Shown here: positions 11,094 through 22,680 of the stretch, piece by piece
Layout: every line of letters begins with the position of its first letter
Numbering within the stretch: the first letter of the stretch is position 1
Source of the DNA: Gigantopelta aegis
Lineage: Eukaryota; Mollusca; Gastropoda; Neomphalida; Peltospiridae
Length of the DNA stretch: 64,000 nt
Direction: 5' to 3'
Assembly (NCBI RefSeq): GCF_016097555.1
Contig: NC_054706.1
Span: 22,601,929-22,665,928, forward strand
The notes under the pieces: generated by a model
Told to the model about the DNA's origin: nothing
The model's database searches: none
The model's input: only the letters and a program-made list of their open reading frames with translations
Program-made: the position numbers and the translations under genes

Positions 11094-11366
11094 GCAGGAT
11101 GTAGCTCAGTGCTTAAGTGCTCGCTTGATGCACGGTCGGTCTGGGATCAATCCCCATCGGTGGGCCCATTGAGCTGTTTCTTGTCCCAGCTAGTGCACCA
11201 TGATTGATATATCAAAAGTCGTGGGATGGTGCATATAAAAGATCCCTTGCTACTAATGGAAAAATGTAGCAGGTTTCCTCTCTAAGACTGTATGTCAAAA
11301 TTACTAAATGTTTGAAACCCAACAGCCGATGATTAATAAATAAATAAATAAATAAATAAAACAAAC
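11094..11366 (+). mobile_element. SINE family B
   Basis: The head is GGATGTAGCTCAGTGCTTAA, with GGGATCAATCCCC at the B box position. The body is intact and the tail contains (AAAT)n at about 11335-11360. It is inserted in the CLUAP1 intron. Confidence 0.85.
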
Positions 11367-11404
11367 TCCCTATAAGTAGTTTGACTTTTCCATGCATCTT
11401 TGGC

Positions 11405-13050
11405 AGTGATCCATATTAGGCTAGCTTCTACCCCTTGACCAATCCAGCTTGGGTGACCTGTAGTAATCCATATTAGTCTAGCCTCTACCCCTTGACCAAT
11501 CCAGCTTGGGTGACCTGCAGTGATCCATATTAGTCAGCCTCTACCCTCTGACCAATCCAACCTTGATGACCTGCAGTGATTCATATTAGTCTATCCTGTA
11601 TCCTTTGACCAATCCAGCTTGGGTGACCTGCAGTGATCCATATTAGTCTAGCCTCTACCCTTTGACCAATCCAGCTTGGGTGACCTGCAGTGATCCATAT
11701 TAGTCTTTCCTCTACCCTCTGACCAATCCAGCTTGGGTGACCCACTGTGATCCATATTAGTTTAGCCTCTACCCTTTGACCAATCCAGCTTGGGTGACCT
11801 GCAGTGATCCATATTAGTCTAGCTTATACCCCTTGACCAATCCAGCTTGGGTGACCTGCAGTGATCCATATTAGTCTAGCTTATACCCCTTGACCAATCC
11901 AGCTTGGGTGACCTGCAGTGATCCATATTAGTCTAGCTTATACCCCTTGACCAATCCAGCTTGGATGACCTGCAGTGATCCATATTAGTCAGCCTCTACC
12001 CTCTGACCAATCCAACCGTGATGACCTGCAGTGATTCATATTAGTGTATCCTGTATCCTTTGACCAATCCAGCTTGGGTGACCTGCAGTGATCCATATTA
12101 GTCTAGCCTCTACCCTTTGACCAATCCAGCTTGGGTGACATGCAGTGATCCATATTAGTCTAGCCTCTACCCTCTGACCAATCCAGCTTGGGTGACCCAC
12201 TGTGATCCATATTAGTTTAGCCTCTACCCTCTGACCAATCCAACCTTGATGACCTGCAGTGATTCATATTAGTCTATCCTGTATCCTTTGACCAATCCAG
12301 CTTGGGTGACCTGCAGTGATCCATATTAGTCTAGCCTCTACCCTTTGACCAATCCAGCTTGGGTGACATGCAGTGATCCATATTAGTCTAGCCTCTACCC
12401 TCTGACCAATCCAGCTTGGGTGACCCACTGTGATCCATATTAGTTTAGCCTCTACCCTTTGACCAATCCAACCTGGGTGACCTGCAGTGATCCATATTAG
12501 TCTAGCTTATACCCTTTGACCAATCCAACTTGGGTGACCTGCAGTGATCCATATTAGTCTAGCCTCTACCCTTTGACCAATCCAGCTTGGGTGACCACTG
12601 TGATCCATATTAGTTTAGCCTCTACCCTTTGACCAATCCAGCTTGGGTGACCTGCAGTGATCCATATTAGTCTAGCTTATACCCTTTGACCAATCCAACT
12701 TGGGTGACCTGCAGTGATCCATATTAGTCTAGCTTATACCATTTGACCAATCCAGCTTGGGTGACCTGCAGTGATCCATATTAGTCTAGCTTATACCCTT
12801 TGACCAATTCAGCTTGGGTGACCTGCAGTGATCCATATTAGTCTAGCTTATACCCTTTGACCAATTCAGTTTGGGTGACCTGCAGTGATCCATATTAGTC
12901 TAGCCTCTACCCTTTGACCAATCTAGCTTGGGTGACCCACAGTGATCCATTTTAGTCTTTCCTCTACCCTTTGACCAATCCAGCTTGGGTGACCGACAGT
13001 GATCCATATTAGTCTAGCCTCTACCCCTTGACCAATCCAGCTTGGGTGAC
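11405..13050. repeat. Large minisatellite in CLUAP1 intron, unit about 58 bp
   Basis: Roughly 28 units each contain GTGATCCATATTAGTCTAGC, a CTCTACCCTTTGACCAATCC segment and CAGCTTGGGTGACCTGCA. Variants such as CCAACCTTGATGACC with a CTATCCTGTATCC neighbour recur near 11540, 12010 and 12240, so blocks of several units have been copied together. It ends abruptly at CCCTATCAAGAGTCAG. Confidence 0.93.
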
Positions 13051-13872
13051 CCTATCAAGAGTCAGAACTTCAAGTTGGTAAAACTGTGTGTGTCATTGAG
13101 ACAGGCAAGTTACCTCACCACATCAAGGATTGGACAGTGCGACAGGTTAATTTTAAACAAATGTGATAGACTTATTAATGCAATTTGTTTTTAATTTGTT
13201 TTTTGTTGTTGTTTTTTTAATTATTATTATTGACCATTCCCTGTTACAAAGGTCTTCCCCCTGTCCAGGGTGAAAATAGGGGGCAGGTGGTCAACAAGAC
13301 CGGGAGGTCAAGATAAAAGCTGGAAAGAGACCTCAGAAGATACATGTATATGTATTAATGAAATTATTACTTGATGCATCTTATTTATACCAACAAATGA
13401 GCCAGCAGTGTGGACACATGGGGCAATTGTAATTTCATAGGTCCAGTAAACAGAATGGCTGACACCCCAACACATTGTTTGATAAGCAAATACTGGATAT
13501 GAAATGACTGACAAACATATGTTACATGTACACCCATGGATATACATTAAATCTCAACATCCAAGTTAATTATTTTGTTATTTCTTTTGGTTCATCGAAA
13601 CCATTCTCATATAAGTTTGCGGATGATTTTTTAAAAAATATTTTTGGTCCATAAACAGTAACACTCAGTTAGACAAAGTACCAATATAAAATATGACATT
13701 CCCTGACAATGTAATTTTTATGTTCATCGAGAAGTGAACAAACTCCCATTGCTACAGCTAGACCAATGAAATGACATTATATTTAATTATTTACAAGGAA
13801 GCCTAGTGGTTTAGCAATTACCATATGTTTAACATATATCAACCATACTTTAAAATATGCTGGAGTGTCATA

Positions 13873-13956
13873 CACATTCCTTTCTTTCTTATGGAAGAGT
13901 TTCCTTTCTTCTTTATGGAAGAGTTTCCTTTCTGTCTTATGGAAGAGTTTCCTTAT
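13873..13956 (+). repeat. Repeated pyrimidine-rich unit before the CLUAP1 terminal exon
   Basis: A unit of about 27 bp, TTCCTTTCTTCTTTATGGAA plus GAGTT, is present about three times just upstream of the acceptor TTTATTTACAG. It multiplies the polypyrimidine tract of this exon. Confidence 0.85.
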
Positions 13957-13966
13957 TTATTTACAG

Positions 13967-14125
13967 GAATCTGAATCTGAGGGTGACTCTATTGATTTAG
14001 ATGATGATGATGATGACGACGACGACGACGACGATGATGTAGAGGATGATGATAATCTGGTTCCGAAGCCAAAGAGTCGCAAACCACCATCACCAGGATT
14101 GGACGAAAGCGATAATGATTTTTAA
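13967..14125 (+). CDS. CLUAP1: CLUAP1 (IFT38) terminal exon, acidic C-terminus
   Basis: The acceptor TTATTTACAG precedes 52 codons and a TAA stop. The peptide starts ESESEGDSIDL, has a run of 13 Asp broken only by VE before DDDNLVP, and ends KSRKPPSPGLDESDNDF. I recall vertebrate CLUAP1 ending in the same LDESDNDF after an acidic region and a basic patch, and this is the main reason for the call. CLUAP1 (qilin, DYF-3) is an intraflagellar transport B peripheral subunit that binds other IFT-B members in the cilium. The exon is in phase with the one ending at 10974. The Asp run is coded by GAT and GAC repeats, a trinucleotide microsatellite that could vary in length. Confidence 0.85.
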   Translation, partial: ESESEGDSIDLDDDDDDDDDDDDDVEDDDNLVPKPKSRKPPSPGLDESDNDF

Positions 14126-14657
14126 ATTGCCCAATCTAGCAGTCCAAATTTCCGAACATGAAATCTGATGTTTCAGAGATTGTTTATACACCAATCTACA
14201 TTCCTGATGTAGCGAACATTACTCGTACTGGAATAAGAAATGTTTACTAAATCATATTGTGAACTTACATGTACATATCACAAGGGTTGATATTTTTTTT
14301 ACTATTTTAATTAGTAATTCAAGAACCACTCATGAAGTAAACATTATTATGTGCTAACATTCTGTTCCAGAACTAATTATATTTAGGGTGGAACACGTGG
14401 TACAAAGTTAAGTGCAGTGGCAGCTTTAAAAGACGATATATTTTGTGAGTATAACATAATTGCCCCTCCCCTGCAGGTTGTCAGTTCTCAAATAGTTCTC
14501 AACTCACATTGACACATTTTAAGAATAGTGAATGAGTTTACAATTAAAGGGCACAATATTTCACGCAAACCATTGTTCTGTTCGCCTGTTGGTTACACAA
14601 TTTTTACACAATTTTTAAATGCACACGGACTGCTGATTGGTTACATGGTACAATAAA
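14126..14657 (+). other. Likely CLUAP1 3' UTR
   Basis: AT-rich sequence after the stop contains no other gene. The first clear AATAAA is at 14652-14657, and it is the best candidate polyadenylation signal seen. The true 3' end is not shown by sequence alone. Confidence 0.45.
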
Positions 14658-14789
14658 CAATAGTTTAAAATTAAAACTTGTAAACTTGAAGATGACTGGT
14701 ACTTTGTTCACTGTTACCAAACCCTATGTATTCCGAATTGGAGTAATTTTATTTAGATGTCTATATCCAAACAAGGTTCCATCGCGTTC

Positions 14790-15305
14790 ATCCCATGTCT
14801 GTGGCAAGGCCAGGGGCTGAGCATGGAACAGACATGTATTCCAGTAATGTCCAGTCTATGGCAAGGCCAGGGGCTGAGCATGGAACAGACATGTATTCCA
14901 GTAACGTCCATCCCACATCCAGTCTATGGCAAGGCCAGGGGCTGAGCATGGGACAGACATGTATTCCAATAACGTCCATGCCACGTCCAGTCTATGGCAG
15001 ACATGTATTCCAGTAATGTCCATCCCACGTCCAGTCTATGGCAAGGCCAGTGGCTGAGCATAGGACAGACATGTATTCCAGTAACGTCCATCCCACGTCC
15101 AGTCTATGGTAGACATGTATTCCAGTAACGTCCATCCCACGTTCAGTCTGTGGCAAGGCCAGTGGCTGAGCATGGAACAGACATGTATTCCAGTAACGTC
15201 CATCCCACGTCCAGTCTATGGCAGACATGTATTCCAGTAATGTCATCCCATGTCCAGTCTATGGCAAGGCCAGTGGCTGAGCATGGGACAGACATGTATT
15301 CCTGT
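14790..15305. repeat. Minisatellite with alternating long and short units
   Basis: Units contain GACATGTATTCCAGTAACGT, CCATCCCACGTCCAGTCTAT and, in the long form only, GGCAAGGCCAGGGGCTGAGC. Long (about 67 bp) and short (about 43 bp) forms alternate. Open frames on both strands here are repeat by-products. Confidence 0.9.
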
Positions 15306-15363
15306 GACACTCTTTACTGATGTTTTGACACATGGATGCACTTCATCCAAAAGTACTATTGCA

Positions 15364-15507
15364 GGGCCCGTGCTTATAAAACTTGAAAGTCTAGACTTCA
15401 ATAATGTCCAGACTTACATAATGCTATTTGAATGGCGTTGCCATGACGTTAAAGTCTGAACTTTAATATATTAAAGTCTAGACTTTAAGGTTTATAAGCA
15501 CGGGGCC
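15364..15507. mobile_element. Palindromic MITE, copy 1
   Basis: The arms are GGGCCCGTGCTTATAAAACT and its reverse complement at the right end. Inside, AAAGTCTAGACTT and GTCCAGACTT repeat on both arms, so one strand could fold into a long hairpin. The second copy is at 36016-36140. Confidence 0.9.
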
Positions 15508-15710
15508 TGATCATTTTAGTTTAAAATGCATGTTTAATGTCAGTGTAGTAGATAACCATAGTCGGACTGTCCAGCACATCCTTATTAAAAAGAGTACATG
15601 TAGGAACGAAAATATAGAAAGAGTAGGAAAATACATGTAAAAGGAAAAAGTAGGACTGAAACGATGTATAGCAACATTATTCATGCTCACTCTGATTAAA
15701 TGAATGAATT

Positions 15711-15885
15711 AGCAGCAAAGGATCTGTATATGCAGCATCCCACAGACAGGATAGCACATGTATATACCACAGCCTTTTTACACGAGTTGTGGTGCACTGG
15801 CTGGAACACAAAATATCCCAATGGGATCAATCCTAGACCGACCCTGTATCAGCCGAGTGCTTTACCACTGGGCTACCTTCGCCCC
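15711..15885 (-). mobile_element. SINE family B, reverse, 3' truncated
   Basis: Read on the minus strand it has GTAGCCCAGTGGTAAAGC, GGGATCAATCC-like B box sequence and the body through CCATCCCACAGACAG in reverse. The tail is missing. Confidence 0.8.
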
Positions 15886-15899
15886 TGCCCCCCGACAAT

Positions 15900-17240
15900 C
15901 CGTTACCTATATAAAATCACATGAACAGACTTACAATTACCTAAGATTTTGAAATATTGTACCCTGCAATTACGTTGGTTACATCCGTCCAGTAGTTTTG
16001 TTAATAATATTTATTGATGTTTGTTTTCTTTACAGTGTTCACACTATTTATTTATTTCAGTTCCTTTGTACTTGCATGAACCGAAAAATAATGGTGGTCA
16101 TAAAAGAGGTATTAATGGAAGATATTAACTTTTTAGCTATACCGTCCATTTGAGTCCATTCATATTTCTGTATTTGTGATAATTAAAACATTTAAATTTA
16201 ATTGATTGTGTTTGTTTGTTATTCTGTTACAAATAGAACATTGGAAATATTAACAAATATAATTAGAATCTTTTTTTTTTAAATTGCATAAACATGTAGT
16301 TAGTCGACCAAATTGGAGCAATGCTTTCACAATAATTAAAGTGGAAACACCATTGGAAGTGACTGTCTAAGATGTGAATGATTTTTTAAAGTACCGGCAT
16401 TGGTGGTGTCATGGTTAAACAATAGGACATAAGGCTGGTAGGTACTGGGTTCGCAGCTCGGTACCAACTCCCACTTCGAGATATTTTTACGACCACTACA
16501 CAGACTTCTATGTCGTTAACTACTAATAACTAACCCACTGTCCTGGGCAGATATTAATAAATTTATAAATATTATGGTAAAGACAAACGTTTTTTTCACA
16601 TTTCATCCATATAGGTTTACTAAATTCAAATGAAATCCCGCAAGTATTTAACCAAAATAGATGTGACATTTACAAAACAATCTATTCAAAAGATATACCG
16701 CCAATGTATTTTCAAAGTAAACAAACCATTTCTAGAATGTAGGCTATTGACCTGTGAGCGGCTGTTGCATGCTCCATTCGGAACTCTGAAGTATCCTGCA
16801 GTGAATTAAACAAGACACGGCCATTTATTTTCAGGGCATCGGGGCATTTTATGGGCCATTGCAGCAACTTGCTTGTTGTTTTGTTTTATTAATAATTCTA
16901 GCAATTATAATAATGACAAGATTATTAGCCTATCTGATTATCGAAAACTAAAATGTTACCCTTTAATTTATACGTTTCAGAATAAGAATAATTTATTTGC
17001 ATAACACCTGAATATGGGCAGAGCAAAAATAATGTAATAAGCATTTATCTGCAGTAACAATAACATAAATATACATTAATTACATGAACAAACATCTGAA
17101 TCAATAAATATATAGGCTATGTAATTTAATCTTTATTACTAGTGATATTAATATTTAGGTAAAAGCAAATATTATCAGAAGTGTAGAGCCAAAAATGTTT
17201 TTTTAAAAATCCAACTATGGCGATCGTGAATTATTTTTCA
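15900..17240. other. Non-coding, with one SINE-like head
   Basis: The stretch is AT-rich with no exon that I can support. At 16395-16560 a CCGGCATTGGTGGTGTCATG head and GGTACTGGGTTCGCAGCTCG look like a distant family A SINE with a different tail. The rest shows nothing recognisable. Confidence 0.5.
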
Positions 17241-17329
17241 CGAATCCACACACCCTCGTACATTCTCCATTTATACAGACGTGAAATGCAAACAATTTGA
17301 AATTATTTCCAACTCAAATGCATTCACGC

Positions 17330-17960
17330 AACTTAAAGCATCTCTACAAAATTGAAAATGATAGGGCATAATTCCGGAATATTGTTGCGTGTAAGAAATA
17401 AGAATTTTTCATTATTAGTCAAAAAAGAAAACTGTGATTCTTGTTTTATTATTTTATGATGTAAATCATTTCTAAAAGCATTATATATAGGGCACTTGAT
17501 AATGAAATGATATTCGTCTTCAACTTCTAGGGGACAGTTGGGACAATATCTCTCATTATCAGGGACAGGTGGTTTCTTGTGTCTTCCCTTTTCAATCATA
17601 AGTGAATGTGAACTCAAACGAAGCCTACTAAAAGTTTTTCTGCTTTCATAGTCTTTGGTATGTAATAAATAGGACTCGACTGAACTCGAAATTTGTTTGA
17701 ATGACATATGTGCGCATTTTATTACCATATTTGTTATAATTTTTGTTTGATGTTAGCTGTGTCGTAATATACTGCAAAAAGTACTGCTCGCATTTAATTA
17801 CGATTTCACCTAAAGTGCATGCAGTCGGTAATTCTGGAGTTGAAGATAGATGCGTAGGAATTCCAATTTGGTTTGCAGCATTAATAAGTTTAGCTACCCA
17901 CGACGGTTTGTTGTTCTGAGCTGACTTTGAGCTATCAATAAACGCAGCAGTTAAAGTCAC
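17330..17960 (-). pseudogene. LINE (non-LTR retrotransposon) 3' end, copy A
   Basis: Two overlapping minus-strand frames form the C-terminal part of a LINE polyprotein. The first (17960 to about 17700) has PSWVAKLINAANQIGIPTHL and the second (17728-17333) has the zinc-binding motif CPNCPLEVEDEYHFIIKCPIY, typical of the end of many LINE ORF2 proteins. A frameshift near 17710 joins them, so this copy is dead. The reverse transcriptase core of the same family lies at 20105-20784, separated by other repeats. The closest clade (CR1/Jockey-like) is a guess. Confidence 0.75.
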
Positions 17961-17967
17961 GTTATCT

Positions 17968-18430
17968 GGTTACCATATTATAACATCATGTACAAATGTG
18001 AAATACAAGCTCAAATGCACTTTTTAAAAAGTCGTGAGTGTTTGCTATGAACGGATATCGTCAAACGTATACGCTTGATTCGTCGCCCGTGCCGCCATAG
18101 CTGGGCAAAGCACAAACGACAGCCTGTTGTCAGTTTCATTTAACACGTGCGTTTGCCGATTTCAAATTGTTGGGTTCGTCTCAAAAAATTAAAAGAGAAA
18201 TCTTGCGCTGTAGTTAAAACTGGTTTGATCTTGACAACGTATTATCGACAGTCGTACCTTCCTATTTCAGAATTGATATTTTATAAAGTGTTAGTTGAAC
18301 TTTCAAAGTTTAGTTTGTATACTAGTAACACATTAATCATGTATATATTTTTAAGATAAAATATACTAAAGTAGACAATGCACGTTTTCACTTCTTAATT
18401 TTACGTGTTAAAATCGACAAATTCAAATAA
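17968..18430. repeat. Dispersed repeat module M, copy 1
   Basis: It starts TGGTTACCATATTATAACAT, passes through AAAGTCGTGAGTGTTTGCTA and ACAACGTATTATCGACAGTC, and ends in the TTTTACGTG region. Other copies or parts are at 36143, 37307, 52955 and 58330. It is followed by a T20/G13 homopolymer junction at 18460-18494. Confidence 0.8.
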
Positions 18431-18744
18431 ATATTATTTCGTTTGGAAAGGGTAAAGTTTTTTTTTTTTTTTTTTTTTTTTGGGGGGGGGGGGGGTGTTT
18501 AATTAGATTGAACATATCCTATCCTTCCTTCCATCTGCTGTTGGATGTCTAACATTTGGTAATTTTGACATATAATCTCAGAGAGGAATCGGGTGCATGT
18601 GCAGGGTGAGGGTATTGGAGGTCGAAACCCTTACTTGCCCAAGCTCAAAAAAAATTTGAAAGGTATTTTTTTGGGGAGCATGGCCAGTTGGAGCAATCGG
18701 AACACCTTATCACATTCCGCTACGCTTCGTACAAATGTACGAGG

Positions 18745-19148
18745 AAAAAGTAAAGTAAAGTTTGTTTTATTTAACGACGCCACTAGAGCACATTGATTTT
18801 TAATCTTATCATCGGCTATTGGACGTCAAACATATGGTCATTCTGACACTGTTTTTAGAGGAAACCCGCTGTCGCCACATAGGCTACTCTTTTTTACGAC
18901 AGGCAGCAATGGATCTTTTATTTGCGCTTCCCACAGGCAGGATAGCACAAACCATGGCCTTTGTTGAACCAGTTATGGATCACTGGTCGGTGCAAGTGGT
19001 TTACACCTACCCATTGAGCCTTGCGGAGCACTCACTCAGGGTTTGGAGTCGGTATCTCGATTAAAAATCGCATGCCTCGACTGGGATCCGAACCCAGTAC
19101 CTACCAGCCTGTAGACCGATGGCCTGCCACGACGCCACCGAGGCCGGT
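18745..19148 (-). mobile_element. SINE family A with B-type middle (chimera)
   Basis: The minus-strand head is the reverse complement of CCACGACGCCACCGAGGCCG. The middle near 18783-18835 carries family B sequence (ACTAGAGCACATTGAT, ATCGGCTATTGGACGTCAAA). A 12-bp duplication AAATGTACGAGG flanks it (18733-18744 and 19149-19160), so the chimera moved as one unit. Confidence 0.88.
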
Positions 19149-19489
19149 AAATGTACGAGGAGTTCCGATTGCCAGTTGGAGCTCATGTCCACCAATTAAA
19201 ACCTTGCTTGCAGAATCATGCCAGTGATTTAAAAATAATTTGAAAATATTCCGAATTATCCTGAGGGTATACGACATGTTTCGTGTGAATTACGAATGCC
19301 TTAAAACATGTTTTATTTTATAAAATAAATAATTTGTAATGTAAAACTGAAGACTGATTTAGTTGGGGTTTTTTATAAATAAATAAATAATTTGTAATGT
19401 AAAATTGAAGACTGATAACCCATCCCGTACGTATTGGTATGGTTCGCTGTACTGCGGCCACTAAAATAGACTCGCCCATTATTTTTAGG

Positions 19490-20104
19490 GATTGTTTATA
19501 TGCACCATCCCACAGACAGGATATCACATACCATGGTCTTGTTGTATACCCGCCGACGGGGATCGATCCTAGACTGACCGCGCATTTCCAAAAAACACCT
19601 TTTTAGGTCTAAGTAATGAATAAAAATAACATATAGTCTTGAAAAATGTTACGTAAATCGAACACAGTACCCTCTTCCTTTACCCCTAGAGCGTTACGTA
19701 TTTAGTAACACCCCCTTACATGTAACACGTATGCCAGTAGCTGGCCACTGTCAAAATTTCAAGGTAAATCCCCCACTCACCGACCCATGGAAAGGCGTTG
19801 TACCATACCTCTATGGATATAAATATGTTTTGGAGATATGAGACGACCCCTCAATCAGTTTGTTCAAAAATTGCGAAATCTCGCGTGATCTCTTGTTGGG
19901 GAATTCTATACTTGTGATAAGCCAATGAAAACCGAGATCGGTACGAGCCCGTCAAAAGTGTCCCACTTTCAAAATACTGGCTTTGTTTTTGACCTGGATA
20001 AGCCAGCGTAGTGAAACCAATGCGGAGTGCGGCGTCATATATGCACCAAACGTAATTGGATTTTCTGTTATATATGCTTAAATAATAAAAATATTCCAGG
20101 GAAT
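19490..20104. repeat. Composite repeat R, copy 1
   Basis: It begins with a reverse SINE B piece (CACCATCCCACAGACAGGAT), then TTTTTAGGTCTAAGTAATGA, GGAAAGGCGTTGTACCATAC, GAGACGACCCCTCAATCA and ATGCTTAAATAATAAAAATA, ending near CCAGGGA. The same order recurs at 37441, 38758 and 60051 and in part at 53770. Confidence 0.8.
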
Positions 20105-20784
20105 GTAGTTTTAACAGTGGGTTGTTTTAAGTCTGGATATGTAATACATATTTAAAGTCATTAATAATTATATCATACGTCAGTGGCAATCTTCATAATG
20201 CTGCTAATGCTACAGCATTACTGGTATATTTATTGACCCCCAAAATCCAGTTACAGAATTTTATGTGTACTTTTTCTACATCAAGAGTAAAATAATTTGT
20301 GTTTCCAAATTTCACTCCCATATAACAACACTGGTTTAATTAATGTATTAAATAGTTTAATGCAAATATTGATAGGTGGATTGTGTTTGAGAACTGATTT
20401 TAATAAATGATTTAAAGATTTAAAGTCCTTTGTTTTTTAAAAACTTTACACCAAATATGTGTAGTCATTAGAGACGTTAATTTTGGAGGACCCTATGCTA
20501 AAGTTAAGTTGATCTGTGTTCATTTTACGCTTATTGAAGACAATAACGTTAGATTTTTCAACATTAATGGGAAGATCATTACATATAGCATATTGGTTGA
20601 CAGCATTCAGCGTAGTTTGAAGCACCAAATCATCTGCGAATAAGAGATGGTTGATTTTCAAATTATTCACATCAATAGGTTCACATCGTGCATCAAAATA
20701 CTTAACAATATCATCTATAAAGATATTCAAAAGCAAAGGGGATAAATTACAACCCTGCCGTACACCACGACTAGGATTGGACAT
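20105..20784 (-). pseudogene. LINE reverse transcriptase fragment, copy A
   Basis: On the minus strand the frame contains GVRQGCNLSPLLLNIFIDDI and the catalytic FADDLVL of a reverse transcriptase, then INVEKSNVIVFNKRK and a DYTYLV end. Relative to copy B at 38 kb it lacks about eight residues after FADDLVL (LSPSASG) and has a shift at the end. The sequence continues to 20105 in broken frames (GVNKYTSNAVALAELG region in copy B). It is a dead remnant of the LINE whose 3' end is at 17330-17960. Confidence 0.85.
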
Positions 20785-21009
20785 GGGTGATGTAGGCCTG
20801 CTACCTGCTGTTTTAATTTGATATTAGTCACCTATCTATATACATAGAGTTTCATTATTACATCTCAAAATAAGGTAGAAAACAGAAGAAAAACTTTTTA
20901 ATATTTATCTGGAGCTACGCGGTTTTATACAATTTGTGACTGTTATACATCGATAAATTCGCAAAAAAAAAAGCTTATATAATTTCCATCTAAAAAACAC
21001 AAACTTTAA

Positions 21010-21600
21010 TCAGCAATGTGACGTCATTTTACTTAGACGTCATCAGATTTGTGCTACTTTCGCGCGTCCAATATTTAAAACGGCAGCTTGAAAAACGAAA
21101 AGAAAAAAAGACGTTATTTTGTATTTTGAATCGGAGGCGAACTTAAAACATGAATAGGACATTTACCAATGTCTTTAGACGTGTTGGACATCTTTTGTTC
21201 AAATATTTCAGCATTCAGAACCGTAACAGAGTTGGTGTTACTTAAACGCCGGAGTCTTTCTCGGAGCAAGTTAAACCTGCCTACCCTGCGAATCTTTTTG
21301 TGGTAGACTTTGATCCACAACAAGGATGCGACGCGGGGATGTTTCAGAAGACAACAGACAGAGCGACACTAAAGCGTTCTGACACACCAAAGACTCCCAA
21401 GAGCCTCAATCTGTGCTGGGGAGACTCTCCTGTATCGTCCTTTCCGTCAACTGCCGAGGAGGTGCTGGGAACTGGCAGTCTTCTTTCGTTAACAGGACAA
21501 ACTGATACACCGGACAGCACTGTAGGGTTGGTTGGGGATTTTTTTTTTTTTCGTGTGTGTGTGGGGTGGGGTCGGGTGGGTTAGCTAATTGGCAGTTCTC
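21010..21600. other. CpG-richer segment with paired CRE sites and open frames on both strands
   Basis: TGACGTCA occurs at about 21022 and ACGTCATCA about 20 nt on. Downstream the + strand is open from about 21249 to 21584; its first ATG at 21339 would give MFQKTTDRATLKRSDTPKTP then KSLNLCWGDSPVSSFPSTAE. The minus strand is also open over 21114-21380, with LLWIKVYHKKIRRVGRFNLL. Neither product is recognised. It could be the first exon of an unknown gene, but no clear donor site closes either frame. Confidence 0.35.
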
Positions 21601-21652
21601 ATTATGCATGAGTTTAGAATAAACACTATTGTCCGAACCAAATTGTTAACAA

Positions 21653-22041
21653 AGAAAGAAAGAAGTGTTTTATTTAACGACGCACTCAACACATTTTTAT
21701 TTACGGTTATATGGCGTCAGACATATGGTTAAGGACAACACAGATTTTTTTTTAGGAAACCCGCTGTTGCCACATAGGCTACTCTTTTACGACAGGCAGC
21801 AAGGGATCTTTTATTTGCGCTTCCCACAGGCAGGATAGCACAAACCATGGCCTTTGTTGAACCAGTTATGGATCACTGGTCGGTGCAAGTGGTTTACACC
21901 TACCCACTGAGCCTTGCGGAGCACTCACTCGGGGTTTGGAGTCAGTATCTGGATTAAAAATTCCATGCCTCGACTGGGATCCGAACCCAGTACCTAACAG
22001 CCTGTAGACCGATGGTCTGCCACGACGCCACCGAGGCCGGT
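21653..22041 (-). mobile_element. SINE family A, reverse orientation
   Basis: A full copy with head at 22041 and (GAAA)n tail at 21653. The 13-bp duplication AAATTGTTAACAA flanks it (21640-21652 and 22042-22054). It is inserted into the left arm of a TTGTCCGAACC foldback element like those at 26172 and 30423. Confidence 0.92.
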
Positions 22042-22549
22042 AAATTGTTAACAACTACAGTAGTACAGGTGAAGCGCCAGTTCCGGATCACTTCAAACAA
22101 AATAGTGAATTCTGTCAACATGCGCGCGTACGACTTTAAAAGAAATTCTTGGTAATAAAGATAATCAACCATATAAATAAACAGTGATATAAAATGTAAA
22201 TTTAGGTAAACATTTGGCACCAAAAACAGTGTTGTTCGAGCTGGCGTACTTACGCCAGTTGCGGATCACTTTGTCCAGTTCCGGATCACTTTCGAAAAAT
22301 AGAGGCTTACGCCTTCAAAAACACTATTTCCAACATGTTAGCACTTTCAACACCTTCGTGGATCCTGCCGGACATATTTTTTTATCATTTGCAAGTCCAT
22401 AGGGTTCCCACCCCCCTGATTACGCCCCTAATTAGCAATTTCTAAAATCGATTGAAAATGAACGATGACAGATATACGGGGCGCGATCCTTATTATTTTC
22501 GTTGTGTACTTTCAACAAGTTGAATTATATTTGATTTCTGGCATTCTAG

Positions 22550-22680
22550 TATATAATAATAATAATTAATATTATTATTACTAATAATAAATAATTGTTT
22601 TCATTTATTATCGTATATATCAATAATAATAATAATAATTATTATTATTATTATTATTATTATTATAATATTGATGACTT
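22550..22680. repeat. ATT/AAT microsatellite
   Basis: Imperfect (ATA)n and (ATT)n runs, with a clean stretch of AATAATAAT/ATTATTATT near 22625-22670. Confidence 0.9.

Noticed and set aside
14757..15246. Overlapping frames on both strands
   Set aside because: All lie in the 43/67-bp minisatellite and repeat the same peptide.
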